From assembly GCA_003219215.1 (NCBI GenBank), contig QHPY01000168.1, forward strand, positions 1 through 43,371: a stretch of DNA of 43,371 nt, read 5' to 3'. The DNA comes from Verrucomicrobiota bacterium. Lineage in GTDB: Bacteria > Verrucomicrobiota > Verrucomicrobiia > Chthoniobacterales > UBA10450. A program made the translations under genes and the position numbers. The notes beneath the pieces were generated by a model. It was not told where the DNA came from, made no database searches, and saw only the letters and a program-made list of their open reading frames with translations. Shown here one piece after another: positions 27,777 through 35,396 of the stretch; positions within the stretch are counted from its first letter, which is position 1; each line of letters opens with the position of its first letter.

Positions 27777-28745
27777 ATGATCGTCACTACTGCTCAACTC
27801 TACAAGGTGGCCTACGGCAAGTTTGCTATCGGCGCCTACAACATCAACAACATGGAGCAATGTCTCGGGCTTTTCCGCGGCAACGTGCAAAGCAAAGCAC
27901 CGTTCATCATTCAACTCTCGAAGGGCGCGCGGAAATACGCCGACAAGCGAATGCTGGAAGCCATCATTCGCACAGCTGAGGGAATCTTTCCCGACGCAAT
28001 CTTTGCGGTCCATCTCGATCATGGCGACGAAGAAGCTTGTTACGATTGCATCGCCTCCGGGTTTTATAGCTCGGTCATGATCGATGCCAGCCATGAGTCG
28101 TTTGAACAAAATGTCGCGATCACAAAACGCGTTGTGGACAAGGCGCATCCCGAAGGCATCAGCGTTGAAGCCGAGCTCGGGAGGCTGGGCGGCGTAGAAG
28201 AAGATATCAAAGTAGATGAAGGGCACGCTTGCCTGACGAATCCGGACGAGGCGGTGGAGTTCATCAAACAAACGAAATGCGACTCGCTCGCCGCCGCAAT
28301 TGGGACGAGCCATGGAGCGTACAAATTCAAGGGTCAACAATCGTTGCACTTTGACGTGATTGAAGGAATTCGCGACAAGGTAAAGAAAGCGGGCCTGCCC
28401 CCCACTCCAATCGTCATGCACGGGTCATCGAGCGTTCCGAAATCGGAGGTTGAACGCATCAACGCAGCTGGAGGCAAACTCGATCCATCCGCTCGCGGCG
28501 TGAACGAGGAAGAATATCTGCCCGCCGCGAAGCTAGGCGTGACCAAAGTAAACATCGACACTGACGGACGCCTGGTTTGGACGCGCGTCCATCGCGAATT
28601 CTTCCGCGATCATCCCGAACAATTCGATTTTCGGCCGCCAGGAAAAACTTTCGTCGAGGAGTATGCCAACTTCATCGCGCACAAAAACGAGAAACTTGGT
28701 TCGGCCGGCCAACTGGACACGGTGCGCGCAAGCATCAAAGCTTAG
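27777..28745 (+). CDS. fba: Class II fructose-bisphosphate aldolase
   Basis: Zinc-dependent aldolase cleaving fructose 1,6-bisphosphate to dihydroxyacetone phosphate and glyceraldehyde 3-phosphate in glycolysis and gluconeogenesis. HLDHGD (79-84) gives catalytic Asp81 and zinc ligand His82; further zinc ligands are in TSHGAYK and MHGSSSVP. AELGRLGGVEED is typical of the family. Length of 322 residues is usual. The stop codon TAG (28743-28745) is itself the start of a one-mismatch uptake-like motif. Confidence 0.93.
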   Translation: MIVTTAQLYKVAYGKFAIGAYNINNMEQCLGLFRGNVQSKAPFIIQLSKGARKYADKRMLEAIIRTAEGIFPDAIFAVHLDHGDEEACYDCIASGFYSSVMIDASHESFEQNVAITKRVVDKAHPEGISVEAELGRLGGVEEDIKVDEGHACLTNPDEAVEFIKQTKCDSLAAAIGTSHGAYKFKGQQSLHFDVIEGIRDKVKKAGLPPTPIVMHGSSSVPKSEVERINAAGGKLDPSARGVNEEEYLPAAKLGVTKVNIDTDGRLVWTRVHREFFRDHPEQFDFRPPGKTFVEEYANFIAHKNEKLGSAGQLDTVRASIKA

Positions 28746-28752
28746 ATCGACA
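28743..28752 (+). repeat. Uptake-like motif variant TAGATCGACA formed on a stop codon
   Basis: One mismatch to AAGATCGACA, with the first three bases being the TAG stop of fba. The same arrangement is seen at the stop of the 45-residue basic gene (30777-30786, minus strand). Confidence 0.55.
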
Positions 28753-28790
28753 TCGTCACCGCTGATGTTGCTGGCGCTCTTTCAAACCAC

Positions 28791-29804
28791 GTGAGTTTTA
28801 CTCTTCAAGAGCTCGCGGCCCTTTGCGGCGGAGAATTGCGCGGTGATCCGACCGAAAAAATCAGCGGCGCTGCTGCACTCTCCGAAGCAGTTGCGGGCGA
28901 GATCACGTTTTATGCCGATCCGCGCTATAGGGCCCGCCTACGAAAGACACGCGCATCGGCGATCTTTGTTCCCCTCGATTTTTGTGAGCAAACCGCTGCC
29001 GCGCAACTCCGAGTCGAAAACCCTTCGAAAGCGTTCGAACAGGTCGTTTTAAAACTCGCACCGAAACCGATCTCCTTCGCGCCAGGCATTCATCCGACGG
29101 CGGTGGTTGATCCGACTGCGAAACTTGGAAACGGCGTTTCCATTCAACCGCACGCGGTCATCGAGTCGCGTGCAGCGATTGGTGACAACACAATGATCGG
29201 CGCCAACACTTACGTTGGACATGAAAGCATTATCGGCGAGTCGTGCCTGATTTATCCAAACGTAACCATTCGCGAACGAACGCGAATCGGAGCGCACGTT
29301 ATTATTCATAGCGGCGCAGTGATCGGCGCGGATGGTTTCGGATTCGAATTGGTCGATGGTCGTTACAAAAAAAATCCGCAAATCGGAATCGTTCAAATCG
29401 ATGACGACGTAGAGATCGGCGCGAACACGACGATTGATCGCGCTCGATTCGGCCGGACTTGGATCCAGGAAGGCGTGAAGATCGACAACCTCGTGCAGAT
29501 CGCGCACAATGTAATCGTAGGAAAAAACTCCGTTATTGCGGCCCAAACCGGAATCTCCGGCAGCACTCGGGTCGGAGAAAAAGTGATGATGGCCGGACAG
29601 GTTGGCGTCATTGGCCATCTCACGATTGACGACAACACCATTATCGCGGCGCAAAGTGGGATTTCGAAAGATCTCCCCGGTGGCGCGTGGTTTGGCTCGC
29701 CAGCCGTGCCGTTACCGGAGGCGAAGCGGCAGATTGCCTGGATTCATCGGTTGGGCAAACTGTTCGATCGAGTCAAAGCGCTCGAGAAAAAGCTCGGGCT
29801 ATAG
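28791..29804 (+). CDS. lpxD: UDP-3-O-(acyl)glucosamine N-acyltransferase
   Basis: Third step of lipid A synthesis: transfers a 3-hydroxyacyl chain from ACP to the 2-amino group of UDP-3-O-acylglucosamine. The N-terminal uridine-binding domain (1-100) is followed by left-handed beta-helix hexapeptide repeats (about 105-300) and a helical tail. The catalytic histidine is His239 in LVQIAHNVIVG. The start is GTG 28791 (SFTLQELAALCGGEL). Presence of LpxD shows a Gram-negative outer membrane. An exact uptake-like motif at 29478-29487 encodes Lys-Ile-Asp. Confidence 0.95.
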   Translation: MSFTLQELAALCGGELRGDPTEKISGAAALSEAVAGEITFYADPRYRARLRKTRASAIFVPLDFCEQTAAAQLRVENPSKAFEQVVLKLAPKPISFAPGIHPTAVVDPTAKLGNGVSIQPHAVIESRAAIGDNTMIGANTYVGHESIIGESCLIYPNVTIRERTRIGAHVIIHSGAVIGADGFGFELVDGRYKKNPQIGIVQIDDDVEIGANTTIDRARFGRTWIQEGVKIDNLVQIAHNVIVGKNSVIAAQTGISGSTRVGEKVMMAGQVGVIGHLTIDDNTIIAAQSGISKDLPGGAWFGSPAVPLPEAKRQIAWIHRLGKLFDRVKALEKKLGL

Positions 29805-29872
29805 GAGACAGCAGCCAGCAGCGGAAAGTGGCGGAGAGGGTTCAAGGTGGCAAGGATAGTGCTTTGCTAATT

Positions 29873-30334
29873 ATGGAAATTATAAAGATGAAGCCGGCCA
29901 AACGCGAATACTTCCAGTTCCTCATCATCGATGATGACCCTGGTATCGCTAAATTTTTGGTCACTTATTTGCGCCAGCAGGGCCACACTTGCTGCGCTTT
30001 GACCGATGGCTTCCAGACCGCTGCCTGGCTGTCCGAGAACGACTGCGAAGTAGCAATTGTCGATCTTAAGATGCCGAAAGTAGACGGGATCTCGCTCATC
30101 GCCTTTATCCGCGAGCTGAATTCGACGCTTCCGATCGTTGTTTTCACCGGGGTTGGTTACGACGAAGAGCAAATGCAGGCGGCCCTCCACGCAGGCGCCA
30201 ACGGTTATGTGAGCAAGAATCTTCCCATCGAACAACTCTACTGCGTGCTCGCGCGAGTCCTTGCGACCTGTCAGCAGCGCAAACGCAGCGTCCCTTTCAA
30301 CGGTCAGCAACCAGCGCTCGCTGGAGCTGCTTGA
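29873..30334 (+). CDS. Single-domain response regulator
   Basis: A stand-alone receiver of 153 residues. The acidic residues are in FLIIDDDPG, the phosphorylation Asp in AIVDLKMPKVDG, the Thr in VFTGVG and the Lys in GYVSKNLP. No output domain is present, so it should act by binding a partner or as a phosphate relay for one of the orphan kinases in the window. Start ATG 29873 (MEIIKMKP) is preferred; ATG 29888 is an alternative. The longer open frame to 29687 runs inside lpxD and is rejected. An exact uptake-like motif lies at 30058-30067, across the phosphorylation-site codons. Confidence 0.82.
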   Translation: MEIIKMKPAKREYFQFLIIDDDPGIAKFLVTYLRQQGHTCCALTDGFQTAAWLSENDCEVAIVDLKMPKVDGISLIAFIRELNSTLPIVVFTGVGYDEEQMQAALHAGANGYVSKNLPIEQLYCVLARVLATCQQRKRSVPFNGQQPALAGAA

Positions 30335-30335
30335 C

Positions 30336-30740
30336 TCAGCGCTTTTCGACTGCTTCCAAAAGCTTGCGCAACCTATCAGGCGAAAGGCAAGCCGCACCGC
30401 TCGCGTTGACGGTTTCCATTTCAAGAGAATCCGAAGTCGCAACCATTATTTCGAAGCGCGAGGCATATTTGCTCGCGAGTCGCTCAATAATCGCATCCGC
30501 GGATTGATCACGGTGGGCGTAGAAGATTTGCACATCGTGCCGATCGGACTGCTCGCTCACACACGCGCCGCGCCCGTCGAAAACAACCGCGACATTCACG
30601 CCCGTCCAGTCTTGATACTGGCGGAGTTCCTTGATCAACGCCTCGCGCGCGAGGGACGGACGTCGGGCGTGCAGTTTCCGCAATTCGGACCAGGCAAAAA
30701 TGATGCTGTGGCCGTCAACAATGAGGTACCGCACAGGCAC
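30336..30740 (-). CDS. NYN-domain ribonuclease, YacP/Rae1-like
   Basis: A 134-residue protein of the NYN (PIN-like) nuclease group. Conserved acidic residues expected to bind metal are Asp9 in YLIVDGHSII, Asp55 in VVFDGRG and Asp82 in SADAIIERL. In Bacillus subtilis the family member Rae1 (YacP) cleaves mRNA at the ribosome; the same role here is inferred. It is convergent with the response regulator, separated by one base, and lies downstream of the 45-residue basic gene on the same strand. Confidence 0.8.
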   Translation of the reverse strand: MPVRYLIVDGHSIIFAWSELRKLHARRPSLAREALIKELRQYQDWTGVNVAVVFDGRGACVSEQSDRHDVQIFYAHRDQSADAIIERLASKYASRFEIMVATSDSLEMETVNASGAACLSPDRLRKLLEAVEKR

Positions 30741-30783
30741 TCGATATTGTAAGTCGCGCGCGTGCCGGAAGCGAGATGTCGAT

Positions 30784-30921
30784 CTATTCCGCCGCGGCCG
30801 GCTCTTTTCTACTTCGCTGTTTCGGTGATTCGCGCTGTTTTGAACGCACGGTCCTTTTCTTGCGTTTCAGGTACGCCCTTCGACGTATACGTTTCTTTCG
30901 AACTCGGTGCTGCTGACCCAC
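30784..30921 (-). CDS. 45-residue highly basic protein, unannotated small ORF
   Basis: GTG 30921 to TAG 30784 on the minus strand. It opens MGQQHRVRKKRIRRRAYLKR (position 1-20) and continues KKRTVRSKQRESPKQRSRK, ending EPAAAE. About half the residues are Lys or Arg, as in small ribosome-associated proteins. It recalls short MGQ-starting Arg/Lys-rich proteins I have a vague memory of from Verrucomicrobia and Planctomycetes, but I cannot name a family. An in-frame TAG nine bases upstream limits the start; no clear Shine-Dalgarno is seen. Its stop overlaps a one-mismatch uptake-like motif (30777-30786). It could also be chance coding in a basic-biased frame. Confidence 0.55.
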   Translation of the reverse strand: MGQQHRVRKKRIRRRAYLKRKKRTVRSKQRESPKQRSRKEPAAAE

Positions 30922-30994
30922 GTCTTGCTATAGGGGCGAAGGATGCCGCGCGCAAGCAACGTAACAGAAAACTTACGAAATCCAGGATTGCATT

Positions 30995-31837
30995 TTGTCC
31001 GCGCCTCCTATTAAAGAATTCGTTGTGCTCTCCCGGTCCGACAATTTTGCTCCCAGTCCGAAAACGCTGATCGGCGCCTCCTTTTTCCTACTCTTGGCCG
31101 CTGCGATTTTGGGTGGGCTCAATATTGCGAAAGTCAAAACGCTACATTCAGCTGCGGCCCAAGCCACAACCGCCCGCGACGACGCCGAGCGTTCTCGCCT
31201 TCAGCACGACAAGGAACTTAAGGCGCGCCAATCGGCGATTGCCACCGAGCAAACCAAACTCGCCGAGGGCGAAGCGAAGACCGGAGCTGCCGAAGGCCAA
31301 TTGACGCAAATTCTGAACGAGAAGAAGCAACTCGAAGCCAGGCTTCAGGATAAAGAAGCGGAGATCCTCACATTACAAAAGCAAATCGAAGAAAAGCAGC
31401 CCGCCTCGGCCAATCCCGGCGCACCGTCCAGTGTCGAGCTCCAGGCGCAGCTGGATGATGCCCGCCAACAACTGGAAGCCGCCGAGCGGGAGAAAAGCCT
31501 TCTCTCCGAAACAGTGCAAACTGCTAAAGACCGTTCCTCACAGCTCGAAGACGAAAAAAAGCGGCGAGCCATGGCGCATGGAAAGATCGGTGTCCGGGGC
31601 GCCGTCCTGGCGGTCAACCAGGCTTACAATTTCGTCGTCCTCAACCTGGGGGGGCGTAACGGTGTCGAGCGGCACTCCGAGATGCTGATCGTGCGAGATG
31701 GCACCTTTATTGGAAAAATTCGTATTTCTTCAGTTGAACCGGCGACCGCTATCGGCGATATCATCACCAGCACGTTGGCGCGAGGCGTCCAAGTGCAACC
31801 TGGAGACATTGTTATTTATGCTGGCGCAAATCCGTAA
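30995..31837 (+). CDS. Membrane-anchored coiled-coil protein with C-terminal beta domain
   Basis: A 280-residue protein with one membrane segment (about 24-45, GASFFLLLAAAILGGLNIA), a long coiled coil rich in Gln, Glu, Lys and Ala (about 50-195) and a beta domain (about 200-278) reading VLAVNQAYNFVVLNLGGRNGV then SEMLIVRDGTFIGKIRISSV and PGDIVIYAG. The last domain resembles the C-terminal domain of FlgT and similar envelope proteins. The protein should face the periplasm. The start is TTG 30995. It overlaps the following lipoprotein gene by 20 bases, so both are likely made together. Confidence 0.72.
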   Translation: MSAPPIKEFVVLSRSDNFAPSPKTLIGASFFLLLAAAILGGLNIAKVKTLHSAAAQATTARDDAERSRLQHDKELKARQSAIATEQTKLAEGEAKTGAAEGQLTQILNEKKQLEARLQDKEAEILTLQKQIEEKQPASANPGAPSSVELQAQLDDARQQLEAAEREKSLLSETVQTAKDRSSQLEDEKKRRAMAHGKIGVRGAVLAVNQAYNFVVLNLGGRNGVERHSEMLIVRDGTFIGKIRISSVEPATAIGDIITSTLARGVQVQPGDIVIYAGANP

Positions 31838-32030
31838 GCAGGAGAGAAAGGTCGCGGCCGTTTTGTTACTGGTCGCGGTGAGCACGTTGGTTTCGTGTGC
31901 GAGCCAAAAAGAGAACGTCGCGTTGGTCAAGGATCCCGATGCCAAACCGGAATCCGCGTTGCCCTGGAACAAACAGGAAAAATGGGAGGGCGGCGGCAGC
32001 CAATTCGCAAACTTCAGCGACAGGCGCTGA
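31818..32030 (+). CDS. Small lipoprotein
   Basis: A 70-residue protein with a signal peptide (RKVAAVLLLVAVSTLVSC) whose lipobox LVSC puts the lipidated cysteine at residue 27, giving a mature protein of 44 residues. The mature part ends KWEGGGSQFANFSDRR. I recognise no family. ATG 31818 lies inside the end of the coiled-coil gene, in another frame, which suggests coupled translation and perhaps a shared envelope role. Confidence 0.72.
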   Translation: MLAQIRKQERKVAAVLLLVAVSTLVSCASQKENVALVKDPDAKPESALPWNKQEKWEGGGSQFANFSDRR

Positions 32031-32039
32031 GCGGATCTC

Positions 32040-32049
32040 AAGATCGACA
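32040..32049 (+). repeat. Uptake-like motif AAGATCGACA, between convergent genes
   Basis: Exact copy nine bases after the lipoprotein stop and 23 bases before the end of glgC on the other strand. Such positions between convergent genes are typical of uptake sequences in Neisseria. Confidence 0.7.
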
Positions 32050-32072
32050 GTGGATTTTCTTGCTAGTACGGG

Positions 32073-33410
32073 TCAGATCCAAAATCCCGACGGAATGACG
32101 GCGTTCTTTGGCACGATCACGATCCCGTCGCGAATAAAGTAATTGTCTGCGTCCGAGTTGGCGGCTTTTCCTTCCGGCGTGATCACGACGCCGTCGGCAA
32201 TCCGCGCGTTTTTATCGATGATGGCGCGATCGATTACGCAATTGCGCCCGACCCCAATTGGCGGAACGTCCGCGGCGCCCGGCCGGTCTTGCTCGAAAAA
32301 ATCGGCGCCCATCACGACGCTGTTGCGAATCGTGGCGCCGCTCTGAATGATGCTGCGAATGCCGATGACGCTCCGCTCGATGTGCGCGTCAGAGATAATG
32401 CACCCGTCGGAGATGATCGCCTGACGCAAAGTCGCCCCGTTGACTTTGCTGCCGGGCAAAAACCGCGGATGCGTGTAAATCGGCGCCTCGGTGTCAAAAA
32501 AACTGTATTCTGGAACAAGGTCGGTCAGATCGAGGTTCGCCTCGTAAAACGCGCGGATGGTACCGACATCTTCCCAATAGCCTTGGAAAATGAATGCACT
32601 CACATGTCGATCTTGGATCGATCGCGGAATGATATGTTTGCCGAAATCCTCCAGTTCATTGTCCAGGCACTTCACGAGCACCTCCCGGTTGAAAACGTAA
32701 ATTCCCATCGATGCCTGAAACAATTCTTCGTCTTCGCTTGAACCAACCGCGCGCAACAGCTCGCGGCTCATTTTCATTTCCTCAAGCACCGAGTCGTCTT
32801 TGGGTTTTTCGACAAAGCGTGTAATCCGGCGATCTACTCCGCTTTGCATGATGCCGAACTCTGCGACCTGTTGTCGATGGATCGGTTTAGTCGCGAGCGT
32901 GATGTCGGCTCCGCTTTGAATATGCTGATGCAACAGCGTGCGAAAATCCATCCGGTAAAGCTGATCGCCGCTGAGAATGAGATAGTAATCGAACGAGCGC
33001 TCGAGGAAGTAGCGCATGTTCTGGCGCACCGCATCCGCAGTTCCCTGATACCATTGCGAACCTTCCGGCGTTTGTTGCGCCGCCAGAATGTCGATAAAGC
33101 TGCGCGAAAAATTGTCGAACTTGTAGCTGGCCTGAATATGTCGATGTAGCGACATGCTATTGAACTGGGTCAACACGTAAATCGAACGCAACCCGGAATT
33201 GAGGCAGTTGCTGATCGGAATATCGACGATCCGGTATTTCCCGCCGAGCGGCACCGCTGGCTTCGCACGATCCTTCGTTAACGGAAACAAACGCGTGCCC
33301 GCTCCGCCGCCCATGATAATGGCGAGCGTGCGCTGCGTCGTCCCTGGTGGAAGTGCGCGGGTCGACAACGGCGAGACTGAATCGCGGCGCGCGGGATTTT
33401 GCGTCTGCAC
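32073..33410 (-). CDS. glgC: Glucose-1-phosphate adenylyltransferase
   Basis: Makes ADP-glucose from glucose 1-phosphate and ATP, the regulated step of glycogen synthesis. The N-terminal nucleotidyltransferase domain has MGGGAGTRLFPLT and AKPAVPLGGKYRIVD, then SGDQLYRMD and FVEKPKDD. A C-terminal left-handed beta-helix (about 300-445) is present with NCVIDRAIIDKNARIADGV. The sequence is of the cyanobacterial/plant type in length (445 residues) and ends SGFWI, not of the enterobacterial type. The start is GTG 33410; the first 25 residues are not conserved, so a later start is possible. No other glycogen gene adjoins. Confidence 0.92.
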   Translation of the reverse strand: MQTQNPARRDSVSPLSTRALPPGTTQRTLAIIMGGGAGTRLFPLTKDRAKPAVPLGGKYRIVDIPISNCLNSGLRSIYVLTQFNSMSLHRHIQASYKFDNFSRSFIDILAAQQTPEGSQWYQGTADAVRQNMRYFLERSFDYYLILSGDQLYRMDFRTLLHQHIQSGADITLATKPIHRQQVAEFGIMQSGVDRRITRFVEKPKDDSVLEEMKMSRELLRAVGSSEDEELFQASMGIYVFNREVLVKCLDNELEDFGKHIIPRSIQDRHVSAFIFQGYWEDVGTIRAFYEANLDLTDLVPEYSFFDTEAPIYTHPRFLPGSKVNGATLRQAIISDGCIISDAHIERSVIGIRSIIQSGATIRNSVVMGADFFEQDRPGAADVPPIGVGRNCVIDRAIIDKNARIADGVVITPEGKAANSDADNYFIRDGIVIVPKNAVIPSGFWI

Positions 33411-33509
33411 ACCTTCAATAACTCAGTGCTCGTGGGTTGCGGCAACCTTTTTGCTCAACTTAGCGCCGGTTGCACGGGCCTTCTGGCAATGGCAACCTTT
33501 ACTTCCAAT

Positions 33510-35366
33510 ATGTGCGGAATTGTCGGCTATGTCGGACGTTCGCAAGCGGCGCCCATTTTGCTCGACGGTCTTCGCCGCCTCGAATATCGCGGCTACGATT
33601 CTGCCGGTGTCGCCATCGTCGATGGCGATCACGTCGAGATGCGCAAGTGCGCCGGTCGAATTGCATCACTCGCCAAACTTATTTCTCAAAAACCGGCCGC
33701 TGGATCTTATGGAATCAGCCACACTCGCTGGGCGACGCACGGAAAGGTCAACGACGAGAATGCCCATCCGCATTTCGACGCCACCGGCAAGATCGCGCTC
33801 GTTCACAACGGCGTCATCGAAAATTATCAGGCGCTCAAAGAACAGCTGATCCAAAATGGTGACACAAATTTTCGCTCCGACACCGATACTGAAGTTTTGG
33901 CCCATTTGATCGGAAGTATTTATGGTCAACTCGAGGGCAAAGATTCGAAAGCGCGTCTTGTGAACGCCACCCGCGCGGCGCTAAAGCAGGTCATTGGCAC
34001 ATACGGCATTGCTGTCGTGCATTCGGACATCCCGAATTTTATGGTCGGTGCACGCCGAGGTAGCCCCCTCGTGCTCGGCGTTGGGAAAGACGAAAATTTT
34101 CTGGCGAGCGATGTCAGCGCCATTGTCGCGCACACCCGCGACGCCGTTTACTTGAACGATTTCGACCTCGTCGCGCTCGAACGAGACAAATTTGAAATCA
34201 GCTCGATCGACGGCGCGGTTGGCCAGCACGCGGTCAGCAAAGTCGAGTTCAGCGCGGAAGACATCAAGAAGGGCGATTACCCGCACTACATGCTCAAGGA
34301 AATCTGCGAGCAGGCGGACACAGTGCGCGACGCGATGCGCGGCCGCCTCACTTACGAGGAATGCACGGCCAAGCTTGGCGGGTTGAACATGACTCCACCC
34401 GAATTGCGCGACGTCGCGCGAGTCGTGTTGACTGGTTGCGGTACTGCATTGCATGCCGGTCGAGTCGGCGAATACTTAATCGAACGACTCGCCAATATCC
34501 CGGTGGAAGTCGAATTCGCGAGCGAGTACCGCCATCGCAATACGCCGATGACTGAACGCACGCTCGTTTTCGCGATCAGCCAGAGCGGCGAAACCGCCGA
34601 TACGCTCGGCGCCTTACGCGAAAGCCGTCGCAAAGGTTATCGAACGCTGGGAATTTGTAACAATGTCGCCAGCACGATTGCGCGCGAAAGCGATGGTGGT
34701 GTGTACATGCACGCGGGCCCTGAGATTGGAGTGGCGGCCACGAAATCGTTTACTTCTCAGCTGGTGATTCTAACCCTGATCGGTCTTCTCCTCGGCCGAA
34801 TGCGCCAACTTTCGACCGCAGAAGGAAAACGAATGATCGACGCGCTCGAAGCATTGCCGGGTCAGATTGAGGAAGTCCTGAAGCTGAGCGACCAAATTAA
34901 GTCGATCGCGAAGAAATATGTCGATGTTAGCGGGATGCTTTTTTTCGGACGGCAATTTAATTACCCGATCGCGCTCGAAGGCGCGCTCAAGATGAAAGAG
35001 ATCACTTACCTTTTCGCCGAAGGCCATCCCAGCGCGGAGCTCAAACACGGAATTATTGCGCTCGTTAGGCCGGATCTACCGTCCATCTTTATCGCCCCAG
35101 ACGACGCCGTGTTATCAAAGAACCTGAACAACATCGAACAGGTAAAGGCGCGCAAAGGACCAATCATCGCCGTCACTTCTGGCAACGGCGCCAAACAATT
35201 GAAGGACCTCGCTGCGGACATTATCGAGGTTCCCGACGTCATCGATTGCCTCAGCCCGGTTCTCACCGTCATTCCATTACAGCTTCTTGCCTATCATTTG
35301 GCAGTCGAACTCGGCCGCGATGTCGATAAACCGCGCAACCTCGCCAAAAGCGTTACCGTAGAGTAA
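33510..35366 (+). CDS. glmS: Glutamine-fructose-6-phosphate aminotransferase (isomerizing)
   Basis: Makes glucosamine 6-phosphate from fructose 6-phosphate and glutamine, first step to UDP-GlcNAc for peptidoglycan and lipid A, so it complements lpxD nearby. The mature N-terminal cysteine follows Met in MCGIVGYVG; RRLEYRGYDSAG and THGKVNDENAHPH belong to the glutaminase domain. Two SIS domains (about 295-430 and 470-605) carry TGCGTALHAG, SQSGETADT and FGRQFNYPIALEGALK, and the end is PRNLAKSVTVE. Length of 618 residues is standard. The longer open frame to 33399 is rejected because Cys must follow the initiator Met. No glmS ribozyme is evident upstream. Confidence 0.96.
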   Translation: MCGIVGYVGRSQAAPILLDGLRRLEYRGYDSAGVAIVDGDHVEMRKCAGRIASLAKLISQKPAAGSYGISHTRWATHGKVNDENAHPHFDATGKIALVHNGVIENYQALKEQLIQNGDTNFRSDTDTEVLAHLIGSIYGQLEGKDSKARLVNATRAALKQVIGTYGIAVVHSDIPNFMVGARRGSPLVLGVGKDENFLASDVSAIVAHTRDAVYLNDFDLVALERDKFEISSIDGAVGQHAVSKVEFSAEDIKKGDYPHYMLKEICEQADTVRDAMRGRLTYEECTAKLGGLNMTPPELRDVARVVLTGCGTALHAGRVGEYLIERLANIPVEVEFASEYRHRNTPMTERTLVFAISQSGETADTLGALRESRRKGYRTLGICNNVASTIARESDGGVYMHAGPEIGVAATKSFTSQLVILTLIGLLLGRMRQLSTAEGKRMIDALEALPGQIEEVLKLSDQIKSIAKKYVDVSGMLFFGRQFNYPIALEGALKMKEITYLFAEGHPSAELKHGIIALVRPDLPSIFIAPDDAVLSKNLNNIEQVKARKGPIIAVTSGNGAKQLKDLAADIIEVPDVIDCLSPVLTVIPLQLLAYHLAVELGRDVDKPRNLAKSVTVE

Positions 35367-35396
35367 CTGTTCCCGGTTTGCCTTAGCCGTTAGTAT

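Noticed and set aside
33138-33155. Inverted repeat ATGTCG/CGACAT resembling opposed uptake-like cores
   Set aside because: It is inside glgC coding sequence, only 6 bp, and each arm matches the motif poorly.
33411-33509. glmS ribozyme before glmS
   Set aside because: Only 99 bases separate glgC and glmS, and I could not find the conserved ribozyme core by eye.
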